NCBI GenBank assembly: GCA_018433525.1
Contig: JAHDRA010000043.1
Location: forward strand, 62,001 to 126,000
Direction of reading: 5' to 3'
From: Paludibacteraceae bacterium
GTDB lineage: Bacteria; Bacteroidota; Bacteroidia; Bacteroidales; Paludibacteraceae
Length of the DNA: 64,000 nt
Part shown: one piece after another, positions 43,936 through 52,465 of the stretch
How the letters are laid out: the number at the start of each line of letters is the position of its first letter
Position numbering within the stretch: the stretch's first letter is position 1
Made by a program: the position numbers and the translations under genes
The notes under the pieces: model-generated
The model's database searches: none
The model's input: the letters and a program-made list of their open reading frames with translations, nothing else
What the model was told of the DNA's origin: nothing

Positions 43936-46329
43936 TTACATTATTAATTCAATATTGTTCACTGATTTCATGTGTTCGAAACGGATAATATTTCCATTAT
44001 AGTATTCACCATTCAGAACTAAAGATTTCACTCCTTTTTCAACTCTATTTGGATTGCTTACTTTTATATTCAGTTTTTTGCCTCTAAATATTCTGGTAAC
44101 CTCAAAACCTTCCCATTCAGATGGAATGCAAGGATCAATGCGCAAACCTTCTACTACCGGTTGCAAACCTAATATATACTGACTCGCTGCTACAAACGAC
44201 CATGTGGCCGATCCGCTCAACCAAGGAACGCGCGAATTGCCAAAGCGCGGACTAGATTTACTGTGAGTGGATTGGCAATACACATAAGGTTCAATTTGAC
44301 GAATTTCTGCTTTAGTATTGTAAGCGGCCGGCATATAATTACGGAAATATTCGTAGGCTTTATTTCCGTTACCACACATTGCTTCGGCTATTACTGCCCA
44401 ACCCTGTGTATGCATAAAAATACCGCCGTTTTCCTTCATACCGGTATTAAAAAGTGCTGCACGAACAATATTGTAATCGGTTTCAGTGTAAGGAGGATCG
44501 CAAAGCATAATACCATATTCAGTAGCCAAACGTTCCCGCATATTTTTCAGTATCAATGCTTTTTGCTCTTCGGTAGCAGCTCCGCTTATTATAGCCCACA
44601 CTTGTGGATTCATAAATATCTGACCTTCAGCAGACTCTTTCGAGCCGAATTTAAATCCATCGGCACGATAACCACGCAAAAACCATTCGCCATCCCATGC
44701 ATATTTCTGAATGTTCTCATCCAGCTGCTTCAACAATGGTTGAGCCCATGCTTCTTCGTCCCAATTACCCAAAAGCTGACAAATTTCAATGTATGTTTTC
44801 AGAGCAAAGCGAAGTTGCATGGCCACAAAAACAGTTTCGCCATCGTGTCCGAATTTCAGACAATCGTTCCAATCGGCGAGCAAACCACAGGGCAATCCAT
44901 GATTTCCCAAACGATTCAGGTTAAACTCAATAGCAGCATGTAAATGTCCTAACACGGTAGCTTCACCTTTATCCGCAAATGGCAATATTTTATGGTAAAA
45001 ATCAACATCTCCTGTTTCGTTTACATACGCCGGAACAGCATTGAATAACCACAAACAATCGTCGGAACGATATTGATTTTCGTTCGGAGCCTTTTCATTG
45101 CCCGGATTATGGGATATTTTATTTATAACGGGCATAGCTCCACCGGTCGAGACCTGTCCGGTGATCATCAGCTCAAGCCGTTTTACAGCTTCTTCAGGAA
45201 TAGCATGCATCACACCCAGCAAATCCTGTACACTATCGCGATAACCAAGTCCATCGCGTTCGCTGGCCGAATACACCAAACTGGCCGCACGACTCCATGC
45301 GTAAGTGATTAAACAATTATACGGGCTCCACATATTCATCATGCTATCGAATTCAGGGTCAGGTGTTTTAACTGAAAATCCCCCAATACGAGCGTGCCAG
45401 TGATTTTTCAACTTTTCGAATTCGGCATTTATGACATCGATATTACCATACTTAGCAACTGTGCTTTTGCCTTCTAACTTTGCCTGACCTACACCCATCA
45501 AAACAAAAAAATCACGGGTTTCTCCGGATTGAAGTTGTGTGTCGATTTGTAAAACTCCACACATATTATCGCCTGCTGCTTTGAAATTGGAGCAAACACC
45601 TTTTTCAACGGTTTCGGGATTAGCATACGTGCGGTATTTGCCCAGAAAGCGTTCTAAATCAGTTTCAAATCCGACAATTTCGCCTCCCAAAAAAGCCAGA
45701 AAAGAATAGCGACCCTGATCTTTCTCGTTGAAATTGTCGGGCATCATAGGGATATGCACGTTCGTTCCATGACTAATAATGCCTTCAACCACATCCATTT
45801 TTCCAATGTACTGTGTGTATTGCAAATTCAGCAAATCGTCTATAGCATTCCAATTGTTGGCGTATTCCACAAAGGTAAACAAGCTCAATTCGCGTACTTT
45901 TTCACTATCGTTGGTTACCTTTAAATGCCATACTTCAAAACTTTGTCCCAGCGGTACAAAATAGCGTGTTTCCGTTTTAATGCCCGTATATTCCGACTCA
46001 ATGATGGTATAACCTGCACCATGACGACAGGTATTTTTATATTTATCCAATGGTTTTCCTACCGGTTGCCACGAAGCCGACCAATAATCTGACGTTTCTT
46101 TATCACGCAAATAAATGTACCTTCCGGGTTGGTCCATAGGTACTGAATTGAAACGCATACGAATAAAACGACCCTGACCACCCGATTTATAAAAACTGTA
46201 ACCTCCGGCATTATTGGTGATAATAGCACCATATTCAGTAGAGCCCAAATAGTTGCTCCACGACTTTGGGGTGTCTGGTCGTGTAATGACGTATTCTTTT
46301 TTATCGTCGTCGAAATATCCGTATTGCAT
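43936..46329 (-). CDS. Cytoplasmic GH94 disaccharide phosphorylase (cellobiose-phosphorylase type)
   Basis: 797 residues without signal peptide. GH94 hallmarks are YGYFDDDKKEYVITRPDTPK at the start, YLGSTEYGAIITNNAGGYSF, HGAGYTIIESEYTGI, and in the barrel WSRAASLVYSASERDGLGYR, DSVQDLLGVMHAIPEEA, NQYRSDDCLWLF (catalytic acid Asp423 or Asp424), GLLADWNDCLKFG and RFGNSRVPWLSGSATW (phosphate-site region). The enzyme splits a beta-linked disaccharide with inorganic phosphate to glucose 1-phosphate and a free sugar, saving ATP. Cellobiose, cellobionate and N,N'-diacetylchitobiose phosphorylases share these motifs, so specificity is open; cellobiose fits the neighbours best. It is 133 nt downstream of the GPH transporter gene. 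Confidence 0.88.
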   Translation of the reverse strand: MQYGYFDDDKKEYVITRPDTPKSWSNYLGSTEYGAIITNNAGGYSFYKSGGQGRFIRMRFNSVPMDQPGRYIYLRDKETSDYWSASWQPVGKPLDKYKNTCRHGAGYTIIESEYTGIKTETRYFVPLGQSFEVWHLKVTNDSEKVRELSLFTFVEYANNWNAIDDLLNLQYTQYIGKMDVVEGIISHGTNVHIPMMPDNFNEKDQGRYSFLAFLGGEIVGFETDLERFLGKYRTYANPETVEKGVCSNFKAAGDNMCGVLQIDTQLQSGETRDFFVLMGVGQAKLEGKSTVAKYGNIDVINAEFEKLKNHWHARIGGFSVKTPDPEFDSMMNMWSPYNCLITYAWSRAASLVYSASERDGLGYRDSVQDLLGVMHAIPEEAVKRLELMITGQVSTGGAMPVINKISHNPGNEKAPNENQYRSDDCLWLFNAVPAYVNETGDVDFYHKILPFADKGEATVLGHLHAAIEFNLNRLGNHGLPCGLLADWNDCLKFGHDGETVFVAMQLRFALKTYIEICQLLGNWDEEAWAQPLLKQLDENIQKYAWDGEWFLRGYRADGFKFGSKESAEGQIFMNPQVWAIISGAATEEQKALILKNMRERLATEYGIMLCDPPYTETDYNIVRAALFNTGMKENGGIFMHTQGWAVIAEAMCGNGNKAYEYFRNYMPAAYNTKAEIRQIEPYVYCQSTHSKSSPRFGNSRVPWLSGSATWSFVAASQYILGLQPVVEGLRIDPCIPSEWEGFEVTRIFRGKKLNIKVSNPNRVEKGVKSLVLNGEYYNGNIIRFEHMKSVNNIELIM

Positions 46330-46462
46330 TGGTCAATTTTATAGTTGTTTCTGAATAAATTTTTAGATTTTCTTGGACAGGTATTTATAAATCCAGCAAA
46401 CCCTAAAAAGAGTTTTCTTATACGCCGGACTATTTCATTCTAAAATTTTAGTTTAATAATGA

Positions 46463-47881
46463 TTATTTTTTCCCCGCTTTTTGTTTAGCTAACTCATTGT
46501 TGATTTGTATTACTTTTTCTTCATCGAGTTTATAAAAAAGTAATGCCACAACTGCAATAGCGCTCCAAATGGCAGGCATCAGTGCAAAAAGCACACGAAC
46601 TCCGTTTTCGGTGGATTGAGTTACAGGAGCATTGGCCACAAAACCGTAATAGGCTAATAAATAACCTGCAATACTACCACCAATCGACCAACCAAATTTT
46701 TGAGCAAAGTTAGCCGATGAATAGATTAAACCTGTAGCACGTCGTCCGGTTTTCCACTCCGAATAATCGGCAGTATCGGCATACATACTCCACATCATAG
46801 CCATAGCCGGTCCAATTGCCAGATTACACAAAGCTTGAAAGATAAACATAAGTGTGATCTGATCTTTCTCTAAAAAATAATAGGCAGCACTGATCAATGT
46901 ACCAATGGTCATTGAAAGAATATATACGTTCTTTTTACCTAACCATGCAGCCATCGGACGCAAAAGTACTGTCCCCAGAATTCCACTTGCAGTTCCTACC
47001 ACCATAAAAGTGGAAACCAATGCTGCCGACGATATTTCGTATCCGAACAGCTTTGCAGTTCCGGCATTATTCACGTAATATTTAAAATAGTAAATAATTG
47101 AACCATTGCGGATTGCAACATATAAACAAGTGAGAATACCGATAAAGGTAAGGATAAGCCATGGCACGTTAGTAACAAGATCTTTTAGGTCGGTTTTGAG
47201 ACTGTTCCTTTCTTCCGATACTGGTTGTACACGTTCTTTACAAAAGAAAAAAGTTGTCAGAAATAAAACTATTGCGAGAATTGCATAAATTCCCATTGCG
47301 GTAGAAAAACCAAATTTTTCATTTACACTCCCATCTGTATTGGCCTTGAGTAGTCCGAAAAAATTTACAAGTTTAAGCGTAAATCCCTGAACAATGAGTC
47401 CTCCCACAAATGCTGAGATTGAACGAAAGGCTGACAAACTAGTCCGTTCAAGTGAATTGGGAGTCATTACTGCCATCAGTGCACCATACGGAACATTGAT
47501 AGTTGAATATACAAACATCATGGCAGTGTAAGTAACATAAGCATATACCAACTTAGCACTTGCTGCAATATCGGGTGTGTAAAAAGTCAAAAAGCCAATT
47601 ACACCAAAAGGTACTACTGTGTACAAAATCCAGGGACGAAACTTTCCGTATTTTGATTTGGTCCGGTCAGCAAGCATGCCCACCACCGGATCATAAAAGG
47701 TATCTAAAAGCCTTACAACTAAAAACATAGTACCAGCTGCTGCCGCAGAAATACCAAATACATCGGTATAAAAATAGAGCAGAAAGAGTGTAAATGTTTG
47801 GTAAAAAAGATTCGATGCCAAATCGCCTAAACCATAGGCTGTTTTTTCAACGATTGTGATTTTTCCAGATATCGATTTCAT
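46463..47881 (-). CDS. GPH-family sugar:cation symporter
   Basis: 472 residues with 12 predicted membrane helices and cytoplasmic ends. The N-terminus VEKTAYGLGDLASNLFYQTF and the loop LLDTFYDPVVGMLADRTKSK-YGKFRPW are diagnostic of the glycoside-pentoside-hexuronide:cation symporter family (MelB-like), in which the Asp residues of helices II and IV bind the coupling ion. It would bring disaccharides or monosaccharides from the periplasm into the cytoplasm. It sits 16 nt after the secreted epimerase gene and before the GH94 phosphorylase, with GH130 upstream. Mannosyl-glucose or cellobiose are therefore likely cargo (inference). Confidence 0.9.
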   Translation of the reverse strand: MKSISGKITIVEKTAYGLGDLASNLFYQTFTLFLLYFYTDVFGISAAAAGTMFLVVRLLDTFYDPVVGMLADRTKSKYGKFRPWILYTVVPFGVIGFLTFYTPDIAASAKLVYAYVTYTAMMFVYSTINVPYGALMAVMTPNSLERTSLSAFRSISAFVGGLIVQGFTLKLVNFFGLLKANTDGSVNEKFGFSTAMGIYAILAIVLFLTTFFFCKERVQPVSEERNSLKTDLKDLVTNVPWLILTFIGILTCLYVAIRNGSIIYYFKYYVNNAGTAKLFGYEISSAALVSTFMVVGTASGILGTVLLRPMAAWLGKKNVYILSMTIGTLISAAYYFLEKDQITLMFIFQALCNLAIGPAMAMMWSMYADTADYSEWKTGRRATGLIYSSANFAQKFGWSIGGSIAGYLLAYYGFVANAPVTQSTENGVRVLFALMPAIWSAIAVVALLFYKLDEEKVIQINNELAKQKAGKK

Positions 47882-47897
47882 TTCAAATATATTCGGA

Positions 47898-49685
47898 TTA
47901 CATTTTTACAATTTTCCTGGTTATTAAACTTCCGTTTTGAGCTTGTAATTCAACAAAGTAAATACCAGCCTTCAAATGTTGCAAATCAATACGTACATTT
48001 GTTGGTGCCTTGTCATAAATTTCTATCAGTTTCGAACTCAAATCAAACAAACGTATGCGGCTTCCCGCTAAAATATTTTCGACAGTTACAAAATCTCTGA
48101 CCTGTGTAGGATATAATTTCACATTGTCGACTATACTTGTTGTCGAGATCAAATTTGGCCCTGCTTGAACTGATTCAAAAGTAACCTTAAACTTACCACC
48201 TTTATTGGCTGCAAGGTTTAATGTACGTGTTTTTGCATTAAAATCAGTAAAATCCTGATCATCCAAAGTTACAGATTTTATTTGTAATAAATCATCTTCG
48301 TATGGAATGGGATTAAGCTTAATTTGCTGAGGGGTGGCTGAAGGTGAAAATTTGTAATAGAGCACCGCCGGCTTATGCAGGTAGTAAAGATTACTATAGA
48401 GGTAAGCATAGTAGCCCAATTCTGTAGAATGATAACCAGCTTTAAAATCGTCGCCTTTGGTGCTGTTTCGAACAACAAGACCGGTTGGGTCTGTTTGACT
48501 AAAAATTTCACCGTAAACCGGATCAATCAGATGGTTCATAAAGAAATCGAGAGCCTCATCGGCCATTTGTAAATAAACTGGATCTTTGGTAATGTAATAA
48601 TTTATCATTGGTCCGGTAAATCCCTGTTCTACAGTCCAGTAATCTTTGCTATCGCCGTTGGTTTTGAAAACTCCTGTGTTTATGTTTATTTCGTTGAATG
48701 GGCCGCCATTTAGGTGATCCCAAACTGAATTATCACCATTTCTATAAGTCCAGGCTTCATCCAATATTTTTTTTGCAGCATTTTTAAATTCCTTTTTGGT
48801 TGTATCGCATAAATACGCACGTCCCAGCACCCATGCAGTTTTCAGAAAATGACCAATGCTTCCTCCCGACGAATAGTTGGGGACCCAATTGGTGGAGTAA
48901 CTTTCGGGATACAATACTTTTACCGAAGAATTGTCCATGGCAGGTATAAATCGCTCTACAATAATATTTGCCAATTGCATCAATCGGGATTTATAAGCAG
49001 GGTTTTGAGTAACTAAGTAACTTAGTTCAGCGTTTGTAGTTATAGCATCAACTGTAGAAGTAAATCCCTTTCCGGATTTGCTTGTCCAGTTTGCATTTGC
49101 ATCTTCGTAATAACCTTCCATACCTGCACGACTATCCCACATTTTCGTATTGAGTGTATTTATTCCTTTTTCCATCCACAATTTTGAAGTCTCGCTATGT
49201 GTAGCCTCATAGTTGGCAATAATTCCAAGCAAGGCATATTGTTGCTGAAAACCCCATTTGCCGGTGTTAGGATTCCAACCTTCTCTGTTATCGATACTTC
49301 CATCCCGCTTTGCAAAACAGTACCAGCCTTCATTTACATTATCCCAACCGTAGTTATACAAAAAATCAAGTGCACTTTGGGCATAATCCAGATATTTTTC
49401 GTCTCCTGTAAGCATAAAGGCACGTGTAAAACTATATCCATGACGGGTTTGTACTATCAATGATTTCTGGTCGGAATTCCGAATGCTTCCATCTCTGTTA
49501 ATTGCCGAATAAAATCCTCCATATTGGGAATCGTAAGCATTTTTTATCCAAAATTCGGCATTTTCACGCACATAGTCAATATTCAAATCGGGATTTAAAA
49601 TATTGATAGACTTTACGCTATATTGAGCTTGCAGTGGAAAAACACAACCTAACAAGAAAAATAGACACGATTTTAATTTTTTCAT
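47898..49685 (-). CDS. Secreted AGE-family (cellobiose/mannobiose 2-epimerase-like) protein with T9SS tail
   Basis: 595 residues from ATG 49685 (signal peptide MKKLKSCLFFLLGCVFPLQA). The frame is open for another 32 codons through a repeat element, but that would bury the signal. The catalytic part (about 35-470) is an (alpha/alpha)6 barrel of the N-acylglucosamine/cellobiose 2-epimerase type: QTRHGYSFTRAF, GGSIGHFLKTAWVL (His279) and FKAGYHSTELGYYAYLYSNL fit two conserved His regions. The third expected His region (THLHxLEAY in cytosolic enzymes) reads AITTNAELSYL, without His. Residues of about 500-595 include a T9SS type A domain (RIRLFDLSSKLIEIYDKAPT). The partner GH130 phosphorylase points to a mannobiose-to-mannosylglucose role, but cell-surface export is unusual for that enzyme. 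Confidence 0.72.
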   Translation of the reverse strand: MKKLKSCLFFLLGCVFPLQAQYSVKSINILNPDLNIDYVRENAEFWIKNAYDSQYGGFYSAINRDGSIRNSDQKSLIVQTRHGYSFTRAFMLTGDEKYLDYAQSALDFLYNYGWDNVNEGWYCFAKRDGSIDNREGWNPNTGKWGFQQQYALLGIIANYEATHSETSKLWMEKGINTLNTKMWDSRAGMEGYYEDANANWTSKSGKGFTSTVDAITTNAELSYLVTQNPAYKSRLMQLANIIVERFIPAMDNSSVKVLYPESYSTNWVPNYSSGGSIGHFLKTAWVLGRAYLCDTTKKEFKNAAKKILDEAWTYRNGDNSVWDHLNGGPFNEININTGVFKTNGDSKDYWTVEQGFTGPMINYYITKDPVYLQMADEALDFFMNHLIDPVYGEIFSQTDPTGLVVRNSTKGDDFKAGYHSTELGYYAYLYSNLYYLHKPAVLYYKFSPSATPQQIKLNPIPYEDDLLQIKSVTLDDQDFTDFNAKTRTLNLAANKGGKFKVTFESVQAGPNLISTTSIVDNVKLYPTQVRDFVTVENILAGSRIRLFDLSSKLIEIYDKAPTNVRIDLQHLKAGIYFVELQAQNGSLITRKIVKM

Positions 49686-49775
49686 CAGAATATAATTTAT
49701 TTTTTTAAAGGTCTGATGGAACCCACATGTCTGAATATTATATTCATTCGTTTTTGTGTATGCAATACATGTGGG
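49680..49775 (-). repeat. ATGAAA-targeted miniature element, copy 3 (96 bp), at a start codon
   Basis: This is the best preserved copy. On the minus strand it follows ATGAAA (49781-49776) and starts CCCACATGT, which pairs with ACATGTGGG near the middle (9 bp perfect). It ends with CATCAGA...TCTGATG and the terminal ATGAAA (49685-49680), which is also codons 1 and 2 of the epimerase gene. It is 8 bp longer than copies 1 and 2 (extra bases in the loops). The element therefore forms the immediate 5' leader of that gene. Confidence 0.88.
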
Positions 49776-49873
49776 TTTCATATAATGAGCTATGCGTTGA
49801 ATGAAATTAAACTACATTCAACTATTAACGTTACAAATGAAAATTATAAGGGAAATAATTCACAAAAAAGAAT

Positions 49874-51076
49874 CTATATTGTTTTATGAAATTCGAAAGA
49901 CTTGTTTGTAAACAATGTTTTATTTTTATCGATTAATTTACAAATTGTCAAAACAGATTTTTTACTTGTATATCCATCAGAGGGAGTATTTAAACAATAA
50001 TCAAGTAATTTATCAATAGTAGATGTTGCTACATGCATGCGCGTATCAGAAGATGCATAGTAAATGTACACAGTACCATCTTCGTCGGCTATCCATCCAT
50101 TACTAAAAAGTACATTTGACACATCGCCCACCCGCTCATCATCTTCGGGTGCCATAAAATATCCGGCGGGTTCTGCAATCAATTTAGACGGATCCTGTAA
50201 GTCGGTAAGATATAAATAAAGCACATACCGAAGTCCGGAAGCACACATACGTACCCCGTGAGCCAAATGAAGCCAGCCCTTTCCGGTTTTCAGTGGATGC
50301 GGTCCCTCGCCGTTTTTAAGTTCTTTTATCGTGTGATAATAACGGTGATTAATAATTTTTTCGTTCGTAATAACTGCATTCTCCATGCTGTCCACCAAAG
50401 CCCAACCAATTCCTCCTCCACTTCCGGGATCTATAAAACTGTCCTGAGGACGTGTATAAAGGGCATATTTACCATTTACAAATTCGGGATGCAATACTAC
50501 ATTGCGTTGCTGGCTCTTCGAAACTAAATTCGGGAGACGTTCCCATGTATTCATATCTTTGGTTCGAACAATTCCGGCTTTTGCAATAGCAGATGTTAAA
50601 TCACCCGGAGCTGCATTCGGATCTTTACTTTCGCTACAAAAAATACCATAAATCCAACCATCTTCATGAGCTGTAAGCCTCATGTCGTACACATTGGTTT
50701 CAGAACTTCCTTCGGGTACTTCTAAAGAAAGAGGTTTTTCTCTGAATCGGAAATTATCAACACCATTATTGCTTTCGGCAATAGCAAAATACGATTTGCG
50801 GTCAACACCTTCCACCCGAACAACCAAGACGTATTTGCCATTCCATTTAATTGCACCGGAATTCAAAGTTGCATTTACTCCGATTCGCTCAAGCAAATAT
50901 GGATTCGTTTGTTTATCAAAATCATATCGCCAGCAAAGAGGAATATGCTCTGGTGTAATGATAGGATAAGCATAACGATTATAAATATTATTTTTTGACG
51001 GTAATATCTCGTTTTTCTGTGAAAGCAGAATTTCCTGCTGTTTTATTTTTCTTTGCAAACTATTGTTGAATTCCAT
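49874..51076 (-). CDS. Cytoplasmic GH130 mannosyl-glucose phosphorylase
   Basis: 400 residues from ATG 51076; the frame is open to 51103. With this start the catalytic acid in [14 protein letters not shown] is Asp131, the same number I recall for the Bacteroides fragilis 4-O-beta-D-mannosyl-D-glucose phosphorylase. Other blocks are [66 protein letters not shown] and [10 protein letters not shown] (phosphate and sugar site). The likely subgroup is GH130_1, which splits beta-mannosyl-1,4-glucose with phosphate into mannose 1-phosphate and glucose. No signal peptide, so it acts on imported disaccharide. It lies upstream of the epimerase gene, with element copy 3 in the 188-nt gap between them. 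Confidence 0.88.
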   Translation of the reverse strand: MEFNNSLQRKIKQQEILLSQKNEILPSKNNIYNRYAYPIITPEHIPLCWRYDFDKQTNPYLLERIGVNATLNSGAIKWNGKYVLVVRVEGVDRKSYFAIAESNNGVDNFRFREKPLSLEVPEGSSETNVYDMRLTAHEDGWIYGIFCSESKDPNAAPGDLTSAIAKAGIVRTKDMNTWERLPNLVSKSQQRNVVLHPEFVNGKYALYTRPQDSFIDPGSGGGIGWALVDSMENAVITNEKIINHRYYHTIKELKNGEGPHPLKTGKGWLHLAHGVRMCASGLRYVLYLYLTDLQDPSKLIAEPAGYFMAPEDDERVGDVSNVLFSNGWIADEDGTVYIYYASSDTRMHVATSTIDKLLDYCLNTPSDGYTSKKSVLTICKLIDKNKTLFTNKSFEFHKTI

Positions 51077-51189
51077 ATTTTTAAATATATCTGATACACG
51101 CAATCTGTCCTAACCTTTTTATAAATAATTCAGATAAAAATCAATATAATAAAAGCTTTGTATGCGTTTAAAAAGCTAATTTTATTATA

Positions 51190-51222
51190 AAGCGGGGCTG
51201 AAAACGCATATCAACCCCGCTT
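51190..51222 (-). terminator. Hairpin after the CBM9-like gene
   Basis: AAGCGGGG (51190-51197) pairs perfectly with CCCCGCTT (51215-51222). Read on the minus strand it lies about 29 nt beyond the stop of the gene 51251-52384 and is followed by an AT-rich run. It divides the SusCD part of the locus from the phosphorylase part. Confidence 0.7.
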
Positions 51223-51250
51223 CAATTCTATCCAATTTAAAAAAGATTGA

Positions 51251-52384
51251 CTATTTTACAATTTTCATTGTTTCACCATTGGCTTTAACTATATAAACGC
51301 CTTTAGCCAAATCGCTAATATTAACTTCAGTTACATTTCTGAATTCTTTTATCTGTTTTCCGGCTAAGTTGTAAATTGTACCATTTGCCAATTCGGACAA
51401 TTCAATTTTTGTGGCTGTTTTGTTTACGAATATACTTTTGGTAGCATCAGGATTTTTAACGGCAGAAGGAACATCTGGAGCTAAGAAACCTGCATACCAA
51501 TTAAGATACCAAGCGTCATCAGTGCGTGCATTCCACCAGTAACTTCCTGTTTGATCTTTATTATTAGCATCCTTAGGATCAGCAGCATCATAGTCGTTAT
51601 ACTTCATGTCGAAGGAAATACCCTTACCTGCATTCAGATTTTTCCAGATATTAACATCAAAATCAGGTCTAAAAACACCTGTCAGTGCGGGGAACCCAAT
51701 GGTGATAATCCGTTTAACTACCCCACTGCCGGTTGTAGCTCCTTTATCATCAACCAATAAGTTGGCAGCAAGTAGTGCATTTGTTCCTGCCCAGTCAACA
51801 GATCCGGTCCCTGCTGCATCAAAATTAATCATCATTGCATCCCTAAAAGCACTGGCAGTAAATGTAGCCTTGAGTCCACCAAAAGCGGCAAAACGCATGT
51901 AAGCGTTACTCTTTTTTGCTCCTTGAGCTAATGCTCTATCGGCAATGGCTTGTATTCTTAAGTCCTGCGCCCAGGCTATTTCTACAACATCTTTATTGTT
52001 AATGTCCTCATCGGTGCATTTTATCAAAACATAAATACTGTAATCATCGTAAATAACTTTAAAAGCACCAGTAAAGTCAGCAGGTCCATTATCAACACCA
52101 GCTTTAGCAATACGTTTTTCAGGTATACCCCCCAGTGCAAACTCAGTGCCTGCAACATCCCATACAGCATCAAAATCAGCCGATGCAGCATCGAAATTAG
52201 CAGGAGCTTGAGTTGCTTTTATTGCTGCACGGATATACTTTGCCTGATCGGCTTCAGCTTCGAGAGAATCAGTTTGCAACCAATTATAAATAGGGAATTT
52301 CCAGTTAGCAACTGCTGTTACATCATCAGCCATTGAAGAAACGGCAAATACCATCACAAGAAAAAATAAAGTTAACTTTTTCAT
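51251..52384 (-). CDS. T9SS-exported CBM9/DOMON-like carbohydrate-binding protein
   Basis: 377 residues: signal peptide MKKLTLFFLVMVFAVSSMAD. The middle region has DAVWDVAGTEFALGGIPEKR, then AFKVIYDDYSIYVLIKCTDE-DIN, a pattern found in CBM9-like beta-sandwiches of xylanase and surface-binding proteins. Many Ala-rich and Asp-rich repeats follow (DYDAADPKDANNKDQ). The last 70 residues are a T9SS type A sorting domain (IYNLAGKQIKEFRNVTEVNI, GVYIVKANGETMKIVK). No enzyme motif is seen, so glycan binding at the surface is the likely role. It lies 81 nt after the surface lipoprotein gene in the SusC-SusD series and ends at a terminator. Confidence 0.65.
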   Translation of the reverse strand: MKKLTLFFLVMVFAVSSMADDVTAVANWKFPIYNWLQTDSLEAEADQAKYIRAAIKATQAPANFDAASADFDAVWDVAGTEFALGGIPEKRIAKAGVDNGPADFTGAFKVIYDDYSIYVLIKCTDEDINNKDVVEIAWAQDLRIQAIADRALAQGAKKSNAYMRFAAFGGLKATFTASAFRDAMMINFDAAGTGSVDWAGTNALLAANLLVDDKGATTGSGVVKRIITIGFPALTGVFRPDFDVNIWKNLNAGKGISFDMKYNDYDAADPKDANNKDQTGSYWWNARTDDAWYLNWYAGFLAPDVPSAVKNPDATKSIFVNKTATKIELSELANGTIYNLAGKQIKEFRNVTEVNISDLAKGVYIVKANGETMKIVK

Positions 52385-52465
52385 AATACTTAAATTTTAA
52401 AAATTAATAATTAAGAAATCTGTTTTTAAATTATTGTTTATAAATAACTTGTTTTTGAATAGAAT

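Noticed and set aside
44263..44943. Plus-strand open frame of 226 codons
   Set aside because: It lies wholly antisense within the GH94 gene and has no recognisable features or start signals.
49686..49781. N-terminal extension of the epimerase gene to 49781
   Set aside because: The added 32 codons are the repeat element, and the signal peptide starts only at 49685.
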